DNA of 35,855 bases. It comes from an uncultured Elusimicrobia bacterium. Lineage in GTDB: Bacteria; Elusimicrobiota; Elusimicrobia; UBA1565; UBA9628. Shown here in pieces: positions 6,684-13,489 of this stretch. The position numbers and the translations under genes are program-made. The notes beneath the pieces are model-generated. The model was given only the letters and a program-made list of their open reading frames with translations. It was not told where the DNA came from and made no database searches. Position 1 is the first letter of the stretch, and every line of letters starts with the position of its first letter. Location: assembly GCA_903830945.1 (NCBI GenBank), contig CAIKVT010000035.1:1-35855 (forward strand), given 5' to 3'.

Positions 6684-7807
6684 AAAACAACGTCATCATC
6701 GTAGGCGGCGGGATCATGGGCGCTAGCGCCGCCTATGAGCTCTCGCGTCTGGGTCGGCAGGTCACCATACTCGACCTGGCCGAGGTGCCCAACCGACACG
6801 CGGCCTCAGGCGACCAACTGCGCACCTTCCGCATGACTTACGGAAAAGATGCCTTCTACACCGAGATGGCCGCCAAATCCCTACCGCTCTGGCTCGACCT
6901 CTGCCAACAAAGCTCGGACAAGTTCATGGTTCAGCACGGCTTTCTAGACCTGGCCGTGCAGGCCCACGGATACGTCGAGCACTGCCTCCAGGTGCTCCAG
7001 GACCACCGCGTCCCCTGCCAGGTCCTACAGAAAGAAGACATCCGCCGCCATTACCCGATGATGAACTCCCGGGCCTTCCGCTTCGGCTTGCTGCACAAGG
7101 ATGGGGGTATGATCTGGGCCATGCGCGCGGTCTCCTCGATCCTGGGTTTGGCCCAGCGTAAGGGCGTTAAGGTCCGTACGCACACACACGTCGCGTCTTT
7201 AATCAAGGCCAAAGGCGTCATCACCGCCCTAAAAGATACCGCGGGCCGGATCCATGAAGCAGGGACTTTCCTCTTCGCACCGGGCGCCTGGACGCCGGAA
7301 CTGCTCAAAAGCTACCATCTGCCCATCAAGGTGACCCGCCAGCAGCAGCTTTACCTGCGACCGCCGTACAACCGAGGCCGTTATCGCCAGGAGCATTTCC
7401 CGCCGTTCTACGTGCAAAGCCAGGGCTTCTACGGGCTGCCCATGCACATCCACGGCTTCATGAAAATCGCGGAGAACCGCAAGGGGCCTCCAGGCAAACC
7501 GGGGGACGTGAATGAGCGAGAGATCACGCCGGCGTTCGAGCGCAAGGTCCGAACCTTCCTGAAACGCTTCGTCCCGGAGTTGGCGGGCTTTACAGAACAC
7601 GAGGGCCACGTCAGCTACTACACCAACACCAAGGACGACGACTTCATCATGGGCCGCCTGCCGGATGTTTCCAACGGCTTCTTAATGACCGGCTTCTCGG
7701 GTCACGGCTTCAAGTTCGCGCCGCTCTTGGGCCAGGCCATGGCCCAACTCATCGTAGGCGGCAAGTCCGACCTGAATCTACATCGCTTCCGCCTCAACCG
7801 CTTCTAA
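6680..7807 (+). CDS. FAD-dependent oxidoreductase, sarcosine oxidase-like (DAO/MSOX family)
   Basis: The protein has 375 residues. The start overlaps the NYN stop as ATGA, and an upstream in-frame start at 6605 is rejected. The N-terminal dinucleotide-binding motif is GGGIMG at residues 9-14. The C-terminal segment Gly-Phe-Ser-Gly-His-Gly-Phe-Lys-Phe and the Leu-Asn-Arg-Phe terminus match monomeric sarcosine oxidase and N-methyltryptophan oxidase. These enzymes oxidise secondary or N-methyl amino acids to imine plus H2O2. Lys262 aligns with the oxygen-activating Lys of sarcosine oxidase. Where that enzyme has the flavin-linking Cys (pattern Cys-x-Tyr-Thr), this protein has Ser312, so FAD is probably bound non-covalently. 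The alignments are from memory. The substrate is unknown, and a dehydrogenase rather than an oxidase is possible. Confidence 0.85.
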   Translation: MKNNVIIVGGGIMGASAAYELSRLGRQVTILDLAEVPNRHAASGDQLRTFRMTYGKDAFYTEMAAKSLPLWLDLCQQSSDKFMVQHGFLDLAVQAHGYVEHCLQVLQDHRVPCQVLQKEDIRRHYPMMNSRAFRFGLLHKDGGMIWAMRAVSSILGLAQRKGVKVRTHTHVASLIKAKGVITALKDTAGRIHEAGTFLFAPGAWTPELLKSYHLPIKVTRQQQLYLRPPYNRGRYRQEHFPPFYVQSQGFYGLPMHIHGFMKIAENRKGPPGKPGDVNEREITPAFERKVRTFLKRFVPELAGFTEHEGHVSYYTNTKDDDFIMGRLPDVSNGFLMTGFSGHGFKFAPLLGQAMAQLIVGGKSDLNLHRFRLNRF

Positions 7808-7811
7808 GGCC

Positions 7812-8540
7812 ATGCGCTCGGTGAGCGTCGTCACCGCCTTCCTGGCCGGTCTGGCCTCTTTTCTTTCTCCGTGCGTCCTTCCATTGGTGCCTGGCTACAT
7901 CTCCTTCATGTCGGGACTATCTTTGGAGGAGCTCTCTTCTGGGGAAGCCCGTCCGGGCACCACGCGCCGCACGGCGCTGGCTGCGCTCTTCTTCGTGCTG
8001 GGCTTCTCCGTGGTATTCACGGCCTTAGGCGCCTCCGCCTCGTTGGTGGGCCAGCTTATGGCAATGCACTTATCCCTGCTGAGCAAGGTCGCGGGAGTGC
8101 TGGTCATCGTATTCGGACTGCACATGACTGGCCTGGTGCCCATCAAGTGGCTCTACTACACGAAGCGCGCCGATACCTCGAATGTGTCACCCGGACTGCT
8201 AGGGTCTTTCGTGATAGGGTTGGCTTTTGCGTTCGGCTGGACGCCCTGCATCGGGCCCATACTCGCCGGGATCCTAGCCTTGGCCGCGACCGAAGGAAGC
8301 ATGGCTCGGGGCGTAGGATTCTTGTTCGTCTACTCCCTGGGACTGGGAGTGCCTTTCGTCCTGACCGGCTTGGGCATCAACACATTCTTACGCTTTTTCG
8401 CACGCTACAAGCGCTTCATCCGCTGGGGCGAGATCGCAGCCGGGATCCTGCTCATGGCCATCGGTCTACTAGTCCTTTCCAACCGCCTGACCTGGCTGAT
8501 GCGCTTGATCCCCTCGTCCATCTACAAGTTCTCGATGTAA
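7812..8540 (+). CDS. ccdA: CcdA-type cytochrome c biogenesis / thiol-disulfide membrane transporter
   Basis: The protein has 242 residues and about six transmembrane helices. The two family motifs are present: Ser-Pro-Cys-Val-Leu-Pro with Cys21 in the first helix, and Trp-Thr-Pro-Cys-Ile-Gly-Pro with Cys146 in the second half. In CcdA and DsbD these two Cys carry reducing equivalents from cytoplasmic thioredoxin across the membrane to periplasmic thiol proteins. The gene starts four bases after the oxidoreductase stop, with AAGG just upstream of the ATG, so it belongs to the same operon. No cytochrome c maturation genes are nearby, so the extracytoplasmic partner is unknown. Confidence 0.92.
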   Translation: MRSVSVVTAFLAGLASFLSPCVLPLVPGYISFMSGLSLEELSSGEARPGTTRRTALAALFFVLGFSVVFTALGASASLVGQLMAMHLSLLSKVAGVLVIVFGLHMTGLVPIKWLYYTKRADTSNVSPGLLGSFVIGLAFAFGWTPCIGPILAGILALAATEGSMARGVGFLFVYSLGLGVPFVLTGLGINTFLRFFARYKRFIRWGEIAAGILLMAIGLLVLSNRLTWLMRLIPSSIYKFSM

Positions 8541-8555
8541 GTCTGCAAAACCGAC

Positions 8556-9509
8556 TCAAACTTCCAGCCGGGAAGTCAGGAAAGCATAGTAGAAGAGCAC
8601 CTTCGATGGCCAATCGCATAGCAACCCCGACCAGAACGCCATCCTTAAATCATTCGTAGCCCCAAAGAGCTTCAGCAAAACCAAGGTCCCCACCACCCGA
8701 AAACCCGCCGCGGCCAAAACCACCCGGCTGCGCCGCACCGGCTCGTCGCTGTAGGTGTGCCTATCCCGCCAAGTCACCCATAGAAATATCCCCAACGCGA
8801 CCAGCCAGAAAGTCTCCATCGTATAAGCCAGCACCTTCGGCGCCGGCACACCCAGGCTCGCCTCTGCCAAAAGTCCCGAGCCCAAGAACCACAAGCCCAG
8901 CCCCACGAAGACCCAGACCCCCACCGGATTCTGGTAGGTCTGCTCCCTCAGACTTCTCCGATAACGCCGCCAGAGCCACACAGCCGCGCCCACCAGCACC
9001 ACATCATCAATGAGCCACATCGGCCCCAGGAAATGCTCCACCCGAAAATGCCCGAACACCGACTTCCACAAGTAGACCACTCCCATCAGCACCGGCACGC
9101 CGGCCAACACAACCCCCTGCCCCGGCAGCGCCACCGGCTCATCCTCCCTGGGCAGCAAAGCCTGCAGACAGTGCAGCCACACCACCACCGCCATCCCCCA
9201 CTCTAGAGGCCCGCCCAACACCGCCACCCAGTCCAGCCCAGAGATGGAAAAGCTGTCCTGCATCCGCTTAGTCAAAAGGCCGTCGTAGATGAAAGAAAAA
9301 GCGCCGCCCAACAGGAACACCTGCCCGTCGCTCAAGGCTTGACGCCTCACCCGCCCCTCAATAAACAAGTAAAGCCAAAGATAGGGAAAGATTAGCGTGC
9401 GCCAATCGCCCAAGGCCCCAAAGCCGCGCGCCAATACCAGACCGCTCAAAAGAGGCCCCAGCGCCAGGGCCGCGGCCAGCCGCAGGTAAGGCCGACTATT
9501 TCGAGGCAA
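8556..9509 (-). CDS. Polytopic membrane protein of unknown function
   Basis: The protein has 317 residues and about eight or nine hydrophobic segments with Trp-rich borders and short Arg-rich cytoplasmic loops. I do not recognise the family. The start is a TTG lying 14 bases inside the end of ridA, preceded by AGGCGG at about five bases, which supports translational coupling. It is the last gene of the long minus-strand array. It converges on ccdA with only 15 bases between the two stops, and no U-tract terminator is visible there. A helix-rich core containing Gly-Pro-Leu-Glu-Trp-Gly (about residue 100) and Trp-Leu-Ile-Asp-Asp (about 168) could serve for family searches. Confidence 0.72.
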   Translation of the reverse strand: MPRNSRPYLRLAAALALGPLLSGLVLARGFGALGDWRTLIFPYLWLYLFIEGRVRRQALSDGQVFLLGGAFSFIYDGLLTKRMQDSFSISGLDWVAVLGGPLEWGMAVVVWLHCLQALLPREDEPVALPGQGVVLAGVPVLMGVVYLWKSVFGHFRVEHFLGPMWLIDDVVLVGAAVWLWRRYRRSLREQTYQNPVGVWVFVGLGLWFLGSGLLAEASLGVPAPKVLAYTMETFWLVALGIFLWVTWRDRHTYSDEPVRRSRVVLAAAGFRVVGTLVLLKLFGATNDLRMAFWSGLLCDWPSKVLFYYAFLTSRLEV

Positions 9510-9876
9510 CCGCCACCGCCTCTATCTCGACTGCCGCGCCCTTAGGCAAGGCCGCAACCTGCACGGTCGCCCGCGCCGGACAAGGAGCCGGAAAATACTT
9601 CGCGTACACCTCGTTCATGGCCGCAAACTGCCCCAGGTCCGTCATGAAGACCGTGGTCTTAACCACATCCTTCATCCCCAGGCCGGCCTGGCCCAGAATA
9701 GCGGCCACGTTGCGCAAGCAAAGCTCCGCCTGCTCCGCCACGGCCGCGGGCATAGCCCCCCCCGCCGGGTTCAACGGCAACTGTCCCGATACAAAAACCC
9801 ACTCACCAACCTTGATAGCCTGAGAGTAGGGCCCGATAGCCTGCGGCGCACCGGACGTCACGATCGCGGATCTCAT
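9496..9876 (-). CDS. ridA: RidA-family enamine/imine deaminase
   Basis: The protein has 126 residues, the usual length for this family. RidA hydrolyses reactive enamines and imines such as 2-aminoacrylate, which arise from PLP enzymes, and so protects those enzymes in the cytoplasm. Family signatures are present: SGAPQAIGPYSQA at 8-20, VFVSGQLP near 30, and the ligand-binding Arg102 within ARATVQV, followed by VEIEAVA at the C-terminus. The start overlaps the rho stop as ATGA, and the end overlaps the start of the membrane protein gene by 14 bases. The window also contains an amine-oxidase-like enzyme that would make imines, but it lies in a separate, convergent operon. Confidence 0.95.
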   Translation of the reverse strand: MRSAIVTSGAPQAIGPYSQAIKVGEWVFVSGQLPLNPAGGAMPAAVAEQAELCLRNVAAILGQAGLGMKDVVKTTVFMTDLGQFAAMNEVYAKYFPAPCPARATVQVAALPKGAAVEIEAVAVASK

Positions 9877-10985
9877 TTGAACGAGGCAAGCAGAGCCTTG
9901 TTGGTCTTATGGGTCAACAGGAGTTCGTGCATGGCTTTGGTCGCATCCAACTCGCTTAAGGCCGCCAGACTGCGCCGGAGCTTATAAACCCCCTCTAGGA
10001 TCTCCGGAGGCAAAAGCTTCTCTTCCTTGCGGGTGCCCGTATCGCGCACCTTGAGCGCCGGGAAGATGCGCATCTCGGCCGCCGAGCGAAAAAGCACCAG
10101 TTCCATGTTGCCCGTCCCCTTGAACTCCTGGAAGATGATATCGTCCATCCGGCTGCCCGTGTCGACCAAGATGGAGGCAAGAATGGTCAAAGACCCCCCC
10201 TCCTCCAGCTTGCGCGCCGCGCCGAAGAAGCGGCGCGGGATCTCCATAGCCCGTGAGTCCAGGCCGCCCGACATGGTGCGATTGCCCACCGCGAACTGAT
10301 TGTGCACGCGCGCCAGACGGGTCAGCGAATCGAGCAGAATGAGCACGTCGGCCCCTTGGGCCGCCGCCGTGATGGCCGTACGCATCAGGTTCTCAGCCAC
10401 CTCCCGGTGGCGCTCATAGGCCTGGTCGCTCGAGGAGGCCCAAACCTCGGCCGGCACGCTGCGTTTGAAGTCCGTCACCTCCTCGGGGCGCTCGTCGATG
10501 AGCAGGCAGAACTGCTTGACCGCAGGATCCACCCCGGCGACGGCGTTGGAGATCTGCTTGAGAAAGGTCGTCTTGCCGGCCTTGGGCGGCGAGACGATCA
10601 GGCCTCGGGTGCCCTTGCCGATGGGACAGAGCAGGTCCAAGGCGCGCATGGACGGATCCGTGGAGCCTTTCTCAAGACAAATCCACTGATGCGGATCGAC
10701 CGGAGTCTTCTCCATGAACGCAACCTCATCGGCAGTGCGCACCGGCTGAGCCGGAAGGCGTGGAACGTTGGGTTGACCTCCCCCTTGAGGGCGACGCTGC
10801 TGCTGGTTCTGGTGTTGCTGCGGCTGCTGGTGCTGAGGGTTGCCGCGCCGCCGGCGGAACCTAAAATGCCGGCCCCCATGGCCGCCCTGACCGCCGCGGC
10901 CGCCCTGTCCGGACTGGCCGCCCTGATTGCCGGAGCCTCCGCCCGATTGACCGCCGCCTTGTCCGCCCGCGTTATCTTCGTTCAT
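9873..10985 (-). CDS. rho: Transcription termination factor Rho, apparently lacking the N-terminal OB-fold
   Basis: The protein has 370 residues from the ATG before Asn-Glu-Asp-Asn, which has AAGGA and GGAGAGG just upstream; an ATG seven codons earlier (11006) is less likely. Rho is a hexameric RNA helicase that ends transcription. The ATPase part is complete: Walker A PPKAGKT at 133-139, Walker B ILLDSLTR, the Q-loop region SGGLDSRAM, and the R-loop GTGNMEL. The N-terminus is unusual. Residues 1-75 are Gly/Gln/Ser/Asn-rich with an Arg cluster. The sequence then enters the inter-domain linker (about 85-105) directly. The helical bundle and cold-shock/OB primary RNA-binding domain (E. coli residues 1-130) are not seen. 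There is no room for them upstream, since murI ends 60 bases away. The gene is coupled to ridA by ATGA. Confidence 0.95.
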   Translation of the reverse strand: MNEDNAGGQGGGQSGGGSGNQGGQSGQGGRGGQGGHGGRHFRFRRRRGNPQHQQPQQHQNQQQRRPQGGGQPNVPRLPAQPVRTADEVAFMEKTPVDPHQWICLEKGSTDPSMRALDLLCPIGKGTRGLIVSPPKAGKTTFLKQISNAVAGVDPAVKQFCLLIDERPEEVTDFKRSVPAEVWASSSDQAYERHREVAENLMRTAITAAAQGADVLILLDSLTRLARVHNQFAVGNRTMSGGLDSRAMEIPRRFFGAARKLEEGGSLTILASILVDTGSRMDDIIFQEFKGTGNMELVLFRSAAEMRIFPALKVRDTGTRKEEKLLPPEILEGVYKLRRSLAALSELDATKAMHELLLTHKTNKALLASFK

Positions 10986-11045
10986 ATTCCTTGCCTCTCC
11001 ATACAACCCAACCTATCCAACCGCAAATTGTTTATCCTCTCGTGA

Positions 11046-11852
11046 TCAATCGAACGCGTGCAGCTCCACATTGCCCACCCGCACTCCCAGGAGGCGCCGC
11101 GCCAGCTTCAAAAACCGCTTCGGGGCATCGGAGACGAAGAACCGGCGCTGCCCACGGCCGCCCTGCCGGCGCAACCCCAGGTCTAGAAGCAAGCGCTCCG
11201 TCTCCAGGGCCGTCTGTTCCGCCGAGTCAATGAGTCGAACGCGCGGCCCCATGATGCGCCGCACCACGCCTTTAAGCAGCGGGTAATGCGTGCAGCCCAA
11301 GACCAAAGTGTCGATGCCCGAACGTTTAAGGCCGCCGAGATAATAACGGGCCACCAGCGTCGTGGCTTGACGGCCCCACCAGCCCTCCTCCACAAGCGGC
11401 ACGAAGAGCGGGCAGGCCGTCGCCTTCACGCGCACGCCGGGCAGGCGCGCCCGCAGCGCCGCGGTATAAGCCCCGGAGGCGATAGTCGCCTCCGTGCCGA
11501 TAATGCCCACATGCCCGTTACTCGTGGCGGCGGCCGCAGCATCGGCCCCGGGCTGAATCACGCCCAGCACCGGCACCGCCAGGCTTTGCGCCACGGCATT
11601 TAAAGCCAGAGCCGAGGATGTGTTGCAAGCCACTACCAAAGCCTTGATGCGCTTGCCGGCCAGGAATCGCGCGACATCCAGGGAGTAACGAGTCACGGTC
11701 TCCCGGGACTTGGATCCATAGGGGACATGGGCGGTGTCACCGAAATAGATCAGGTTCTCCTCCGGCATGCGGCGGCTCACCGCCTGGAACACGGTCAGTC
11801 CGCCCAATCCCGAATCGAAGATTCCAATAGGGCGGTCGGCACGGTTCTTCAT
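11046..11852 (-). CDS. murI: Glutamate racemase
   Basis: The protein has 268 residues, typical for the family. It converts L-glutamate to D-glutamate for peptidoglycan in the cytoplasm. The two catalytic Cys are present: Cys76 in Ala-Cys-Asn-Thr and Cys187 in Gly-Cys-Thr-His-Tyr-Pro. The N-terminal Phe-Asp-Ser-Gly-Leu-Gly-Gly with Asp13 and Ser14 and the Pro-Tyr-Gly motif near 45 are also present. The ATG overlaps the amidase stop as ATGA, placing it in the cell-wall section of the array. The gap to rho is 60 bases. Confidence 0.97.
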   Translation of the reverse strand: MKNRADRPIGIFDSGLGGLTVFQAVSRRMPEENLIYFGDTAHVPYGSKSRETVTRYSLDVARFLAGKRIKALVVACNTSSALALNAVAQSLAVPVLGVIQPGADAAAAATSNGHVGIIGTEATIASGAYTAALRARLPGVRVKATACPLFVPLVEEGWWGRQATTLVARYYLGGLKRSGIDTLVLGCTHYPLLKGVVRRIMGPRVRLIDSAEQTALETERLLLDLGLRRQGGRGQRRFFVSDAPKRFLKLARRLLGVRVGNVELHAFD

Positions 11853-13489
11853 CGCGTGTCGCTCCGAACGCTTTTTTCCAACCAGCCCTGCCTCTTGGCA
11901 TAGTCCACCAAGCCGGCATATATCCCATCGAGGAGGCGGCTGCGGTAGCGTCGACTGCCCAACTTGGCCTCATCACGACGATTGCTCACGAACGCCATCT
12001 CGACGAGAATGGCGGGAGCATCGGTGCCGCGCAGCACGTAGAACCCCGCCTGCTTGACCCCCCGCTGCACCAGGTCCACCCGCCTATGCAGGTCGCGCGC
12101 CACCAGGGCCGCCAGCTCGGAGGCAGCGTTGATGCTCTCGTTCTTGGTCATGGCGTGCAGGATCAGGTCCGCCTCCGCATCAGCGGGGGTCTTGCCCTCC
12201 AACTCCAAGGAGGAGTTCTCTAACTGGGCCAGGCGCTCGGCTTCCGGGTCCGAGGCTTTCTCCGACACAAAATAGACCTCGAAGCCGTTTTCTTGAGAAT
12301 TGTGGTGCGCGTTGCAGTGCAGGGAAACGAAGAGGTCGGCATGCCCCTCGTTGGCGATCCGGGAGCGCTCGTCAAGAGGGACGAAGGTGTCGTCGGCGCG
12401 CGTGAGCACGACTTCAAAAACCTTCTCTTGTTCAAGGAGCTTGGCCAATTCCTTAGCCGCGGTCAGGTTGATGTCCTTCTCCAGGGTCCCCCGCCTGCCC
12501 GTGCCCCCGGAATCCTTGCCTCCGTGCCCCGCATCTATGACGATGCGCCGACGCACAGGTCCGGCGACCGACGACGCGGCCGCAGCCGTGGAAACCCGGA
12601 CGGAAGTCGGCGCCACGCCCACGATCGAAGCCACGACCTGCGCCGGAATTTTGGCGGCCGCAGACAGAGCGTCGGGAACGGCCGTAGCCGCCGGAACCGA
12701 CTCTAGCTCCTCGGTGTGGTCCGGCACCACGCTCCCGAGGGCTACAGCCGCGACCTCCAAAGCTAGACGCCGCGGTCCGGAAAGCTCGCGCAAGCGCCAC
12801 TTAAGCCCAGGCCTCGCAAAACGCACGCTCCAGCGCGCGGCCTTGGCATCCTGGCGCAGGCCATAACCCAAGACTAAGCCGTCGTCGACCGTCCCCTCCT
12901 CTGGGGATTCGACGACGCCGAACGGGATACTCACCTCGACACCTTGGACGCCGCGCGCCGCCGCGCTGTGCCCCAATGGCTTCTTAAGCTCCAAGACCAC
13001 CCGGGTATAATCCTGATAGGAATACCAGCGCACTGCGCCTACGCTGCTGCGCCGGTCCACGGTCAAGAGTCGACTGCGCGTGTCGAACTGGCTCTCCATC
13101 CCGGAGAGCTCGCTAAAATCCTTCCCAACAAAAAAAGAAAGCGGCGCGTAGGCCTGCGCGGCGCGCAACACCACCGGCTCCTCCAGGGAAACAGTCCGCC
13201 CGTCGACCGAGGCTGCGGCCAAGCCCGCCACCAACTGCAGGACCCGGCCCCGGAATCCCAACTGCACCCGCCCAGAGACCGGATACCAGTACACCTGTCC
13301 GCCGTATAACTCGCCGGCCTGCTTGGCATTGATAAAAAGCCGATCGCCGACCTTGTAAGCGGTCAGCGGCTCATGATAACGACCGCCGAGCACGACCTGC
13401 AGCTCCTCGGCCAACGCCGACGGCACAAGCACCGCGGAGACGCCGAGGATGATAGCCAGAGACACCGTCAACAAGCGCGATGGTATCAT
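11849..13489 (-). CDS. N-acetylmuramoyl-L-alanine amidase with AMIN-like N-terminal region (AmiC type)
   Basis: The protein has 546 residues. A signal peptide (about 1-27, ending Ala-Leu-Ala) is followed by a beta-rich domain like copper amine oxidase N-domains (about 30-145), an AMIN-like segment (about 150-255) containing the Tyr-x-x-Tyr-Thr-Arg-Val-Val-Leu pattern, a Ser/Ala/Val linker, and a C-terminal Amidase_3 domain (about 313-535). Zinc and catalytic residues can be assigned: His in DAGHGGKD near 321, Glu in TLEKDIN, His in SLHCNA near 389, and Glu in VEMAFVSN near 495. It should cleave the amide bond between MurNAc and L-Ala in the periplasm, with the AMIN region binding septal wall. 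Both ends overlap neighbours by ATGA. The domain borders are my estimate. Confidence 0.93.
   Translation of the reverse strand: MIPSRLLTVSLAIILGVSAVLVPSALAEELQVVLGGRYHEPLTAYKVGDRLFINAKQAGELYGGQVYWYPVSGRVQLGFRGRVLQLVAGLAAASVDGRTVSLEEPVVLRAAQAYAPLSFFVGKDFSELSGMESQFDTRSRLLTVDRRSSVGAVRWYSYQDYTRVVLELKKPLGHSAAARGVQGVEVSIPFGVVESPEEGTVDDGLVLGYGLRQDAKAARWSVRFARPGLKWRLRELSGPRRLALEVAAVALGSVVPDHTEELESVPAATAVPDALSAAAKIPAQVVASIVGVAPTSVRVSTAAAASSVAGPVRRRIVIDAGHGGKDSGGTGRRGTLEKDINLTAAKELAKLLEQEKVFEVVLTRADDTFVPLDERSRIANEGHADLFVSLHCNAHHNSQENGFEVYFVSEKASDPEAERLAQLENSSLELEGKTPADAEADLILHAMTKNESINAASELAALVARDLHRRVDLVQRGVKQAGFYVLRGTDAPAILVEMAFVSNRRDEAKLGSRRYRSRLLDGIYAGLVDYAKRQGWLEKSVRSDTR

Noticed and set aside
8541-8575. 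Possible bidirectional terminator between ccdA and the membrane protein gene
   Set aside because: The only hairpin nearby (ACTTCC with GGGAAGT) is short, lies in coding sequence and has no T-run.
10302-11045. 247-codon plus-strand open frame opposite rho
   Set aside because: It is antisense to the Rho ATPase and its low-complexity head; the composition is a by-product of that biased sequence.
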